Assembly (NCBI RefSeq): GCF_030688855.1
Contig: NZ_JAUYZK010000003.1
Span: 111,756-175,755, forward strand
Length of the DNA stretch: 64,000 bases
Source of the DNA: Helicobacter cappadocius
Lineage (GTDB): Bacteria; Campylobacterota; Campylobacteria; Campylobacterales; Helicobacteraceae
Direction: 5' to 3'
Shown here one piece after another: positions 29,825 to 38,409 of this stretch. Position numbers and translations under genes: made by a program. Every line of letters starts with the position of its first letter. The first letter of the stretch is position 1. The notes under the pieces were generated by a model, which did not search any database, was not told the DNA's origin, and was given only the letters and a program-made list of their open reading frames with translations.

Positions 29825-31119
29825 AAAAAGCTCAATCTATCTAGTTGCATCCCTGAAGTCATATTTTTAATGGTGATAGTCTTGCTAATATATTCATCTT
29901 CTCCGATAACCACAACAAATTCATGCCCTTTTGAGTGTGCATAGCTAAATTGTTTTTTTAGTTTGGTGGCTTCTGGATATACCTCAGTATTTACATTGCT
30001 TCTGCGAAAAGATTCTGCAAGTGCTCGAGCATAACTAAAATAAGCTTCGTGCATACAGGAAATCAAAATTCTTGCATTTGTAGATTTATTGCTAAGCAAT
30101 CCCAACTCCTCAAGTCCTGCTAAAAGTCTATCTATCCCGATAGATGCCCCCACCCCACTTAGTTTTTCCTTCGAAAAAGTTCGTGTCAAATCATCATATC
30201 TCCCACCCGAACAGACACTTCCTAGACTTTTGAGGCGATTTAAAGTAGTCTCATAAACAATCCCTGTATAATAGCCTAGTCCCCTAGCAATAGAGAAATT
30301 AATCCGGTATGTATCCCTATCCATTTCCAAATTTGAAAGAATTTCATACATTTTTTCAAGCTCTTCTATGCCCTTTTTGAGCTCTTCATTCCATTGCTTC
30401 ATCGGTGCTATTTCCTCAAAAAAATCATCACTAGCACCTATTTGCTTGATATTTGTAGCTTCAAGCAACCCTTGTATTTTTTTCTCCGTCATATTGAGTT
30501 CTTTTTTTAGCTCAATACATACGCCATCTTTACCAATTTTATCAAGCTTATCAATGATTCTAAGCGTAGTTTCTATATTGCTTTTTTCTACAATCCCAAA
30601 ATACTTACAAATTCCATTGAGTATTTCCCTATGATTGAGCCAAATGGTAAATTCTTCAATCCCCAAAGACTCCATAGAAGCATAAATAACCTCTACAATT
30701 TCTGCATCACATACAATAGAATTACTGCCTATAAAATCAAAATCACACTGAGTAAATTCCCTATATCGTCCTCTCTGTGCCCTCTCTCCTCGAAAAACAT
30801 TCCCAATGACATAGCGTTTGAAAGGAAGATCTACCTCATTGTGATACTGTGAAATAAACCTTGCTAATGGCACTGTTTGATCAAATCGAAGTGCTACATC
30901 CCTGCCACCATGATCTTTAAAAGCATAGAGTTCTTTTTGTATTTCATCGCTACCTTGCTTAATAAGTATATCTGCATATTCAAGATGGGGTGTCTCAATA
31001 GGAACAAATCCAAAACTCTGAAAAACTTTAGAAACTTTGTTTAATAGTTTTTCTTTTGCCATTGCTTCTTTAGGTAGTCTGTCTTTAAATCCACTCAATG
31101 TTCTAGGCACAACTAGCAT
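29794..31119 (-). CDS. hisS: Histidyl-tRNA synthetase
   Basis: Class II synthetase, 441 residues. Motif 1 ([17 protein letters not shown]), motif 2 ([26 protein letters not shown]), the histidine loops ([13 protein letters not shown]) and motif 3 ([12 protein letters not shown]) are complete, followed by the anticodon-binding domain. Its start marks the end of recognisable core genome; the conjugative element begins in the roughly 100 bases upstream. Confidence 0.97.
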   Translation of the reverse strand: MLVVPRTLSGFKDRLPKEAMAKEKLLNKVSKVFQSFGFVPIETPHLEYADILIKQGSDEIQKELYAFKDHGGRDVALRFDQTVPLARFISQYHNEVDLPFKRYVIGNVFRGERAQRGRYREFTQCDFDFIGSNSIVCDAEIVEVIYASMESLGIEEFTIWLNHREILNGICKYFGIVEKSNIETTLRIIDKLDKIGKDGVCIELKKELNMTEKKIQGLLEATNIKQIGASDDFFEEIAPMKQWNEELKKGIEELEKMYEILSNLEMDRDTYRINFSIARGLGYYTGIVYETTLNRLKSLGSVCSGGRYDDLTRTFSKEKLSGVGASIGIDRLLAGLEELGLLSNKSTNARILISCMHEAYFSYARALAESFRRSNVNTEVYPEATKLKKQFSYAHSKGHEFVVVIGEDEYISKTITIKNMTSGMQLDRLSFLKILEIIKEG

Positions 31120-31144
31120 TACATAAATTCTCCAGTTTGTTAGA

Positions 31145-31176
31145 TTGACTGAATTTTATCCTCTTTTGGGTATAAA
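31145..31176 (+). promoter_or_regulatory. Putative promoter at the left end of the element
   Basis: TTGACT at 31145-31150 and TATAAA at 31171-31176 with GG before it; the 20-base spacing is long, but -35 boxes matter little in Helicobacter. It would start the 31,224 operon with a leader of about 40 bases. Confidence 0.4.
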
Positions 31177-31223
31177 AGCAACATTAAGCAAGATGTAAGT
31201 TCCAAAAAATACTAGGAGCTTAT

Positions 31224-31907
31224 ATGTTGGACTTTGATCTTTCCAAGTTTGAATTACAAACCTTTCACAATTCTAATCTGCGTTCGTTTTTTAAATCTTA
31301 TAAGAATTCAAAGATATATCTTTTCTATGCTGAGTTAAGGGACATTCTTTGGAATCTTCAAATAAAAAATGGGATGATTGCCATCAATCAAAGGAAAAAA
31401 ACTTATGAATTTGATGTTACCGATCGCACCATAAAAAATTGGCTTTATGAACTCCAAGAATTAGGATTTTTAGAATTTAAATATAAAAGATTTGATTTGT
31501 GTTATATACAGATGAAGGATTATACTAAACTTCAAATCCTTTATCCAAAAACCCATAAAGAAAATGGAGATCCTATTTTCCCTTCAAGATTTTACAAAGA
31601 TGTGCAACTCATTATTAAAAATGCCATCAAAGACTTCAAAGATAAAACCCTAGTGTTTGAAAATGAAGAAGTTATTCTTTGTGATTTCTCAAGTAGAAAC
31701 GAACTCTCTTTTGCACAAAGTGTTTATGTAAAAACAAAACTAGCAAACGATGAACAATTTCAGCACAACATCATCTATGAAGATCTAGTCAGGCAACCTC
31801 TCCCAAATCTCAAATGTAATTTTGCTCAAGCCATCATCAAAAAACGAATCAAAGAAGCACTAGAGCATTGCAGTGATTCTTATAAAAAAATCCAACTAGC
31901 CTCGTAA
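31224..31907 (+). CDS. Winged-helix-like protein at the element's left end, unknown
   Basis: A 227-residue soluble protein I do not recognise. Residues about 35-90 (IYLFYAELRDILWNLQ...VTDRTIKNWLYELQELGFLEFKY) look like a winged helix: a helix-turn-helix with Arg/Thr in the recognition helix and a hydrophobic GFLEFK wing. It is the first gene of the element, 25 bases before virB2, so it may be a replication initiator or an operon regulator. Neither is shown by a motif. Confidence 0.5.
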   Translation: MLDFDLSKFELQTFHNSNLRSFFKSYKNSKIYLFYAELRDILWNLQIKNGMIAINQRKKTYEFDVTDRTIKNWLYELQELGFLEFKYKRFDLCYIQMKDYTKLQILYPKTHKENGDPIFPSRFYKDVQLIIKNAIKDFKDKTLVFENEEVILCDFSSRNELSFAQSVYVKTKLANDEQFQHNIIYEDLVRQPLPNLKCNFAQAIIKKRIKEALEHCSDSYKKIQLAS

Positions 31908-31932
31908 AAATTAATAATAATAAGGAAAAACA

Positions 31933-32217
31933 ATGAAAAAAATCAATGAACTTCAAATCCGATACAGCTTGATGATATTTATTTTCTTAATGAATTTTGC
32001 AGAGGCTAAAAACTTTGTCGATCAGGTCAATAATATTTTAGATCTCATAAGTAATACCTATATGAAAGCTTTAGGTGGTTTGATTATATTAGCTGTAGGC
32101 ATTTATATGATTAAAGAGAAAGAACGCCTTAAAGAAATTGCGACAAGTTGTATTGTTATCATCGTAGCAGTAGCAACTATTACAAATGCAAGACAAATTG
32201 CTGACTGGTTGATTTAA
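31933..32217 (+). CDS. virB2: VirB2-like T4SS pilin
   Basis: A 94-residue protein with a signal sequence ending after FAEA, a short polar stretch and two hydrophobic helices (GGLIILAVGIYMIK and ATSCIVIIVAVATIT), which is the VirB2/TrbC pilin plan. It would form the conjugative pilus. It overlaps virB3 by one base. Confidence 0.75.
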   Translation: MKKINELQIRYSLMIFIFLMNFAEAKNFVDQVNNILDLISNTYMKALGGLIILAVGIYMIKEKERLKEIATSCIVIIVAVATITNARQIADWLI

Positions 32218-32477
32218 TGTTTAATGTTGCACACGCTAAAGTCGAAAATATCAGGGAATTGAGCAAAAAAGAAAAGTTTCTAGGGCTTAATTTGAATTCT
32301 TGGATTCTTTGCACTATATCGGTTTTGCCTATTGCTAATATGACTTTTTTTTATGGTCTGATTTTATTTTTTGTTCTTATATCGTTTTTTTATGTAGCTG
32401 AATTTTTTGATGAAGATATTACAGATATTATTTTTGCCTCTTTTAACATAAAGGGCATTGATACTTATTATGCTTAA
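32217..32477 (+). CDS. virB3: VirB3-like T4SS membrane protein
   Basis: An 86-residue protein with two adjacent membrane helices after a short polar amino end (LNSWILCTISVLPIANMTFFYG LILFFVLISFFYVAEFF), the size and plan of VirB3. It lies between virB2 and virB4, as in all VirB operons, and works with VirB4 at the inner membrane. The assignment leans on context. Confidence 0.7.
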   Translation: MFNVAHAKVENIRELSKKEKFLGLNLNSWILCTISVLPIANMTFFYGLILFFVLISFFYVAEFFDEDITDIIFASFNIKGIDTYYA

Positions 32478-32485
32478 GGATCAAA

Positions 32486-34843
32486 ATGAATATCTTTGAA
32501 AGCATCAAAAAATATGCAGGAATAGTTTTAGATAAAAGCTTACCCAATCACTATTCAATGATAGAAGAAAACAACATACTTGGAATTTATAACGATGATT
32601 TTGTTATTACTAAAAATGAAAATTTTATCGGAATTATCACTTTAGAAGGCATCAATTATAGTAACCTCAATGAAGATGATATGCTCGAACTCTTTTTAAA
32701 TCGTCTGAATGCTTTAAATGCGATTGATGAAGGAGTCGAACTTAAAATCATCACCAAAAGAAGGCAGTATTTATTCAATCAAGAATATGATGATATTCCA
32801 AATGAATATGCTAAAAAAATAATCAATTTATGGGAAGGCAAAGAAAAAGTCTTTTCAAATCAATACATTCTTATTTTTGAAACCAAAAGCGGTAATTTTA
32901 CTTCGTTTTTAGAAAAGAAAAAACTTGAGATGACTACTTCTATTAAAGAAGAAAAAAATACTAATTTTACCTTTATTAATAAAGAGATAGTCCTAAAATC
33001 AATCATTCAAAGAGTATGCCAAACTCTAAGTGATCTTAAACCTAAGCAATTAAATTCTATAGAAATCCTAAGATTTTATGCAGAATATATTAATGGTGTT
33101 TATATTCCTTTTAATCCTAGCAATGGAATACTTTCTGATAGTTATATAGCTAGTAATGTGAGTTTTCATAAAGATTATTTCATTCAAGATTTCAATACTC
33201 ATAAAACTTACAATCGATTCATTGCTATTAAATCTTATGACTGCGAAGAAATCACTTCTTTAACGCTTTCAAATTTGCTTCATTTAGAATGCCAGATTGA
33301 TATTGTTCTCTCTATTGATCCTCTAGCTAAAAATAAAGCAATCTCAAGAATTGAAGAAAAGAGAAAAAGATCAAGTTCTCTTATCAAAGAGAGCTTAGTA
33401 GAACTCAAAGAATTAGTAAAAACAGATCGCATTATTATGCAAAATCTCTCTTTAATAGTGATTGTAAGAGAAAAAGACAAAAAATCCCTTGATAAAATCA
33501 GTAATCAAATTGTTAATATCTTTAAAAACGATGGACTAGTCGCTGTTATAGAAACCATCAATATGATGCCAACATTTTTTAGTTTTTTCCCAAATCGCAA
33601 TAATCTCAATGCTAGAAAAAGACTGCAAAGCTCTAAAGTGATTTCTTCGCTTATTTTGTTTGAAAAAGAACAGACTGGTCGAAATAAAAATTCTTGGGGA
33701 GATATGCCTCTATCAGTATTTAAAAATCAAAGTATGTCGCCATTTTTATTTAACTTCCACGCCGAAGAAGTCAAAAATAAAGAGTATGTATTAGGACATA
33801 CGATGATTATTGGTGGAACAGGTGCAGGGAAAACAACACTTGTGTCATTTTTGATGATGAATGCACTCAAATATCCTATCAACATTCTATCCTTAGATAG
33901 ACTTTATGGAATGCAAATTATGACAGAGTTCTTTGATGGTGAATACAATAGCGGAGAAGAATTTTACATCAACCCATTTACATTGGACTACACGCCTGAA
34001 AATGTATCATTTTTGAGTGCTTGGTTAGCATTTTTAGTAGGTATTAATGAAAACAATCCTGATGATATTTCCAAACTCTCTGCATTAGAAAAAGTAGTAA
34101 AAGATACTTATCATAATTTACACATTCAAGGAATCACCCCTCAACTAAGCGATATTAGCGAGGGCATTGTAAAAATGGAAGATGGTTTTGTGCAAATGCA
34201 ACTCCAAAGATATTTAGAAAATCCACTTTTTAATAAAACACAAGATTCCCTCAGTTTTAAAAATCAGCTCACCACTTTAAATATGGACTTTATTGTTAAT
34301 TCAGGCAAAGACGCCTCTTTGATTGCCTATTACTTATTTCACAAAATGATTTATGAAGCCAAAGAAAATAATAAAGGCTTTTTTATGTTTATCGATGAGT
34401 TCAAATCCTATACAGAAAATGAAACGATGAATGAAAAATTAAATCTTGCTATTACTCAAGCAAGGAAGGTTAATGGTGTCATTGCTCTAGCTTTTCAAGA
34501 TATCAATCAATTAGATGAAGTCAAAAATGCCTCTTCTTTTATTGAAAATATGGGACATATTATCTTATTTCCTACTAAAAATATTGAAAAGATAGAAAAA
34601 CACGGGATTATTCTTTCAGACATTGAAAAAGAGTTTTTGACCTCCACTTCAAAAAACGATCGGAAGATTTTGCTTAAAAACCGCATTGATAATACCTCAA
34701 ATATTTTAGATGTGAATTTATCCAAACTTGGAAAATATCTCAATATCTTTAATTCAAACTCTAACAATGTAAAAAAACTCAAAGAATGTAAAAAGAACTA
34801 TCCTAATAATTGGAAAGAGAGGTATCTCAATGCCTGGCTCTAA
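32486..34843 (+). CDS. virB4: VirB4 T4SS ATPase
   Basis: The largest T4SS ATPase, 785 residues, inner-membrane associated, energising pilus assembly and transfer. The amino CagE/TrbE domain (about 60-400) is followed by Walker A GGTGAGKTT near residue 443 and Walker B FMFIDEF near 632, then QARKVNGVIALAFQD. The carboxy end (KNYPNNWKERYLNAWL) is typical. Its last 14 bases overlap the VirB6 gene. Confidence 0.93.
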   Translation: MNIFESIKKYAGIVLDKSLPNHYSMIEENNILGIYNDDFVITKNENFIGIITLEGINYSNLNEDDMLELFLNRLNALNAIDEGVELKIITKRRQYLFNQEYDDIPNEYAKKIINLWEGKEKVFSNQYILIFETKSGNFTSFLEKKKLEMTTSIKEEKNTNFTFINKEIVLKSIIQRVCQTLSDLKPKQLNSIEILRFYAEYINGVYIPFNPSNGILSDSYIASNVSFHKDYFIQDFNTHKTYNRFIAIKSYDCEEITSLTLSNLLHLECQIDIVLSIDPLAKNKAISRIEEKRKRSSSLIKESLVELKELVKTDRIIMQNLSLIVIVREKDKKSLDKISNQIVNIFKNDGLVAVIETINMMPTFFSFFPNRNNLNARKRLQSSKVISSLILFEKEQTGRNKNSWGDMPLSVFKNQSMSPFLFNFHAEEVKNKEYVLGHTMIIGGTGAGKTTLVSFLMMNALKYPINILSLDRLYGMQIMTEFFDGEYNSGEEFYINPFTLDYTPENVSFLSAWLAFLVGINENNPDDISKLSALEKVVKDTYHNLHIQGITPQLSDISEGIVKMEDGFVQMQLQRYLENPLFNKTQDSLSFKNQLTTLNMDFIVNSGKDASLIAYYLFHKMIYEAKENNKGFFMFIDEFKSYTENETMNEKLNLAITQARKVNGVIALAFQDINQLDEVKNASSFIENMGHIILFPTKNIEKIEKHGIILSDIEKEFLTSTSKNDRKILLKNRIDNTSNILDVNLSKLGKYLNIFNSNSNNVKKLKECKKNYPNNWKERYLNAWL

Positions 34844-35975
34844 TACAACATTTTATGAATATCTGATGGGACTTTTTACTGAAATTACAGATCAATTTGC
34901 TGGAAAAATAGGAGTGCAAATCGTTAATGAACTTCATATGTTAGGGATTTTAAACATATTGATGGTTTTACTCATATGGATTTGGGCGATCAAAAGAATT
35001 CGTGAAAAAGATATGTTTGAACATAAAAATATCATCTCTTTGATTCTTTTTGTTTGTTATATTGGATTTGTAAATTGGGTGTTAAGCCCAACAGGATCAA
35101 ATGATTTTAGCACTTATTTTGATGGCTTCATCAACTTTCCTGCAGATACACTAAATCAAGTCATTATCGCTGGGATTAAAAATATTAGAAATAGCAATAT
35201 TTCAACTCAAGATGGTATATCTACAATCATTCAGCAAATTTTTAATCTCACTTTAGATACTGCAAAACAGACAGTTAAAATCTCTTTATGGAATTTAAGT
35301 ATCAAAATCATATTTGATCTTGTATTATTTTTTTTCATGATTATTGTCGAACTTACTTTTATCATCATTATGTGCCTTGTCATTATTTCTACCACCATTC
35401 AACTAAAACTTTGGGAAGCACTAGCTATATTTTTTATTCCTCTAATGTTTTTTCCTCAAACAAGAGGAATGCTAGGAGCATACATTAGAATTTTAATCTC
35501 TCTAACTCTTTATAAACCCTTTTTATTACTCATTGGAGCATTTTATGTAGCCATTATTGAAGCTGAAAGAAAAATGATGATTGATAAAGTCTTTATTGAA
35601 GGAGATTTAATGATGATGATCATTATGGGAGCTATTTGTATCGTTCTTATCAAATCCATTCAATCAATCATTGATGGAATTTTACAAACTCAAAGTGGCT
35701 TTAGCGGAGTTAGCAACATTACCAATATGGCAAGTAAAGGTGCAAGTGCATTAGGTTCAATGGCTGGGGGTGCTATGGCTGGAGGAATAGTAGGAATGAT
35801 GAAACAAGCTTATTCTAAAAGTGGCGGGGGTGCTAAAGGTTTAGGAATGGCTGCATTAAGTGCTTTAAGCGGAGGTGCAAGTACCGCAGTTCCTCAAGCA
35901 ATGAAATCTGTAGCTAAAGGAATTGCCAAAGGCGTATCCTTTGGAGCTTCAAAACTCTCTAAAGGAGGAAAATAA
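34830..35975 (+). CDS. virB6: VirB6/TrbL-like T4SS channel protein
   Basis: A 381-residue polytopic protein with six or seven membrane helices in residues 35-290 and a Gly/Ala/Ser/Lys-rich carboxy tail (SMAGGAMAGGIVGMM... KGVSFGASKLSKGGK) like VirB6/TrbL proteins. It contributes to the inner-membrane channel. Starts inside the virB4 end and abuts the VirB7-like lipoprotein gene (one base shared). Confidence 0.8.
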   Translation: MPGSNTTFYEYLMGLFTEITDQFAGKIGVQIVNELHMLGILNILMVLLIWIWAIKRIREKDMFEHKNIISLILFVCYIGFVNWVLSPTGSNDFSTYFDGFINFPADTLNQVIIAGIKNIRNSNISTQDGISTIIQQIFNLTLDTAKQTVKISLWNLSIKIIFDLVLFFFMIIVELTFIIIMCLVIISTTIQLKLWEALAIFFIPLMFFPQTRGMLGAYIRILISLTLYKPFLLLIGAFYVAIIEAERKMMIDKVFIEGDLMMMIIMGAICIVLIKSIQSIIDGILQTQSGFSGVSNITNMASKGASALGSMAGGAMAGGIVGMMKQAYSKSGGGAKGLGMAALSALSGGASTAVPQAMKSVAKGIAKGVSFGASKLSKGGK

Positions 35976-36268
35976 TGAACAAACAATCTAAAAAATTCAC
36001 TATTTTATTTTTTATATCAAGTGCTATTTTTTTAACTGCGTGTTCTGATAGATACTATGAAATGTATAAAAGCCCTTGCGCTTGTTTTTCTCAAAAAGAC
36101 CTAAAAAAGATTTATCAGCAAATCCAAAAAGAAGAGTTGGAAAAAACAAAATCAAATACTCAAAACACTTATTACCGATCGTCCAAAATTGGGCTATCGG
36201 AAGAATACCCTAAATATGGGAATTGTGCAGTTTATAAAAACCTATTAAAAAGAGTAAAAAAGGCTTAA
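35975..36268 (+). CDS. virB7: VirB7-like lipoprotein
   Basis: A 97-residue lipoprotein: positively charged amino end, hydrophobic helix and lipobox LTAC with Cys at about 23. VirB7 stabilises VirB9 at the outer membrane; size and position between virB6 and virB8-B10 fit. Its last third (SSKIGLSEEYPKYG) shares about 45 bases of similarity with the next gene around a palindromic core, so this end may have been acquired by local duplication. Confidence 0.65.
   Translation: MNKQSKKFTILFFISSAIFLTACSDRYYEMYKSPCACFSQKDLKKIYQQIQKEELEKTKSNTQNTYYRSSKIGLSEEYPKYGNCAVYKNLLKRVKKA
36175..36228. repeat. Palindromic repeat, copy 1 (in virB7-like gene)
   Basis: CCGAT...ATCGG arms (36175-36179, 36196-36200) around CCAAAATTGG. 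The segment 36181-36225 matches 36449-36493, sharing GTCCAA..TTGGGCTATCG and scattered bases after it. Confidence 0.55.
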
Positions 36269-36269
36269 A

Positions 36270-37052
36270 ATGAACTATATAGAAAATACACAAGAGAATT
36301 CTATCATCATTGAAAATAAAAAAATCAGCTTTGATATTGAAAATCAAAAAGTCTTTATCACTAGTTTTGATATAGCTGAAGTTTTTGAAAAACAACACAA
36401 ACATATTTTAAGAGATATACAAGCTCTTCCTGATGATGATTTTCGTAAGTCCAATTTTGGGCTATCGAACGAAGTCCGCAAACATGGGCTTTTTGAAAAA
36501 AATAGCAAATACTACAAAATCACTAAAGATGGATTTTGTCTTTTAGCAATGGGATTCACTGGAGAAAAGGCTTATAAATGGAAAATCCTCTTTATTGAAG
36601 CATTTAATAAAATCGAACAAAACCTAAGAAGTAAGATGTTTGAATTAGCCTCTTTAAAAAAGGACTACGAATATCAAATGCAAAAAGATTCAACAAAACT
36701 AAATGTTATAGAACAAAAAATCAATACTCTTATTAATCATATCCAAAAACAAAAAAATTTCCAAGAAAAAATACAAGAACTTCAAGAAGAAAGACTTGAT
36801 TTAAAAGATCAAATCATCAACCTTCAAAGTGAAATCATCGCAAAAGGAACAAAAATCAAAATAGACCACTCTAAAAACACCCTCACCCCTTCAGAAGAAA
36901 AAATGATCCTCTCATTTTTAAAAGAAGGCAAAAGCGTAGAAGAAATCTCTAAGATAATGAATAAAGCAAGAACCATCATTAAGAAACTCAGTCGCTATAC
37001 GAATTACTCACATCTTTCCTACATCAAAGAACTCAAAGAGCTAAAAAACTAA
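36270..37052 (+). CDS. Rha-family phage-type regulatory protein within the T4SS operon
   Basis: A 260-residue protein. Residues about 15-110 match the phage regulatory protein Rha/antirepressor amino domain: VFITSFDIAEVFEKQHKHILRDIQ...YYKITKDGFCLLAMGFTGEKAYKWKILFIEAFN. A coiled coil follows (about 115-200), and a carboxy region with a helix-turn-helix look (LTPSEEKMILSFLKEGKSVEEISKIMNKARTIIKK). It lies one base after virB7 and ten before virB8, so it is co-transcribed with the secretion genes. It may regulate transfer; that is inferred from family and place. Confidence 0.75.
   Translation: MNYIENTQENSIIIENKKISFDIENQKVFITSFDIAEVFEKQHKHILRDIQALPDDDFRKSNFGLSNEVRKHGLFEKNSKYYKITKDGFCLLAMGFTGEKAYKWKILFIEAFNKIEQNLRSKMFELASLKKDYEYQMQKDSTKLNVIEQKINTLINHIQKQKNFQEKIQELQEERLDLKDQIINLQSEIIAKGTKIKIDHSKNTLTPSEEKMILSFLKEGKSVEEISKIMNKARTIIKKLSRYTNYSHLSYIKELKELKN
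36442..36496. repeat. Palindromic repeat, copy 2 (in Rha gene)
   Basis: TTCGT...ACGAA arms (36442-36446, 36469-36473) around GTCCAATTTTGGGC. The core and about 25 following bases match copy 1, but the outer arms differ and remain complementary to each other. Confidence 0.5.
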
Positions 37053-37062
37053 GGAAAAAAAG

Positions 37063-38409
37063 ATGGGAAACAATCTTAAAGAGCTTCAAGAATCAAAAAA
37101 TCCTTCAGAACAAATAATGCAAAATGAACAAGATGATTTAGAGGTAAAACAAGAAGAAATCCTTGAAGAAAAAATCAAAACTTCAAAAAATACTTCGATA
37201 TTTAAAACAATAAAATCCACATTAGAAAAAACCAAACAAACAACTCAAAACCTAGTTTTGCCTAAAATAAGAGCTAAATTCAAAATAAATTCAGTGTTTG
37301 AGAGCGTTCAAGATGCAGGGAGTATCTTTAAGATTGAACGAAAAATTGGAGATTATCTGATTTTAATTGCTTTATTCTTTTTTCTCACTAGTTTTATCGA
37401 ATTTATTATAATCCTTACTCTTTTGCCCCTTAAAGAAAAAGAACCTTACCTAGTAACTTTTACCAATGATACTCAAAGCTTTGCCATTATTCAAAAAGCA
37501 GATCAAAGTATCACTGCTAATGAAGCTTTGAATAGGCAACTCTTAGGAGCTTATATCCTCTCAAGAGAGAGTATCAATCGAATTGACGATAAACAAAGAA
37601 ATGAGATTGTAAGAGAACAAAGTTCCCCTGAAGTTTGGAATGTGTTTGAGCGAATCATTGCACAAGAAGATTCTATTTATAGCAATGAAAACCTTACAAG
37701 GGTTGTTAAAATCGTCAATATTGCTATCATTAAAAAAGGATATGCCAATGCTGATGTCTCGATTTCTCTATTTTATAACGGGATTTTAAAATCTGAAAAA
37801 AGATATAGAATTGTCATTTCCTATAAATTTAAAACCTTAGCTATTGATTATAAATCCCTTCCAAAAAACCCTACAGGATTCACTGTTACGGGATATTCTA
37901 TCACAGAAATTGCTACTATCAAGGATTTAGATGAAGAAAATAAAATAAGCCATTCTAAATCAAGAATCAAATATCAAAATAATAAAGAAAAAAACAATGA
38001 AGATATTTTAGATGATGCGTATTTTTATCAAGAATCAAAAGAAAATAAAAAATCTAACAACACTCAAGAACAAAACCAAGTCACCGATAAAAACACTCAA
38101 GAAGATGTTAAACAAAATAAAGATTCTGATTTTAATGCTATGAATTCAAAAACCAACAAAGATGATTTGAATGAAAAAGAAACATCGCAGATTCAAGAAC
38201 AGATTGAAAATATCAAAATATTCTTGCAACAACATCAAAATGATATGCCCGGCAACAAGCTCAATGAACTACAAAATCAACTCCAAGAACTAGAACAACA
38301 AAGCCTAAAAAATAATCAAAATAATCCTAACAATCTAACCCCTACCAAAGAAGATAGTAACAATAACACTCTTTCTCCTTTTATTGAAAACACAAAGGAT
38401 AAAGAATGA
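37063..38409 (+). CDS. virB8: VirB8-like T4SS protein with long carboxy extension
   Basis: A 448-residue bitopic inner-membrane protein: cytoplasmic amino end (1-95), one membrane helix (about 98-122, LILIALFFFLTSFIEFIIILTLL), and the VirB8 periplasmic domain (125-290) with the typical KIVNIAIIKKGYANADVSI strands. Family members stop there; here another 150 residues of Gln/Asn/Lys-rich, partly coiled-coil sequence follow. VirB8 bridges the inner-membrane complex to the core. The stop overlaps the virB9 start (ATGA). Confidence 0.85.
   Translation: MGNNLKELQESKNPSEQIMQNEQDDLEVKQEEILEEKIKTSKNTSIFKTIKSTLEKTKQTTQNLVLPKIRAKFKINSVFESVQDAGSIFKIERKIGDYLILIALFFFLTSFIEFIIILTLLPLKEKEPYLVTFTNDTQSFAIIQKADQSITANEALNRQLLGAYILSRESINRIDDKQRNEIVREQSSPEVWNVFERIIAQEDSIYSNENLTRVVKIVNIAIIKKGYANADVSISLFYNGILKSEKRYRIVISYKFKTLAIDYKSLPKNPTGFTVTGYSITEIATIKDLDEENKISHSKSRIKYQNNKEKNNEDILDDAYFYQESKENKKSNNTQEQNQVTDKNTQEDVKQNKDSDFNAMNSKTNKDDLNEKETSQIQEQIENIKIFLQQHQNDMPGNKLNELQNQLQELEQQSLKNNQNNPNNLTPTKEDSNNNTLSPFIENTKDKE

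Noticed and set aside
31120..31223. tRNA or att site at the left end of the element
   Set aside because: No cloverleaf can be folded and no direct repeat partner is visible in the window.
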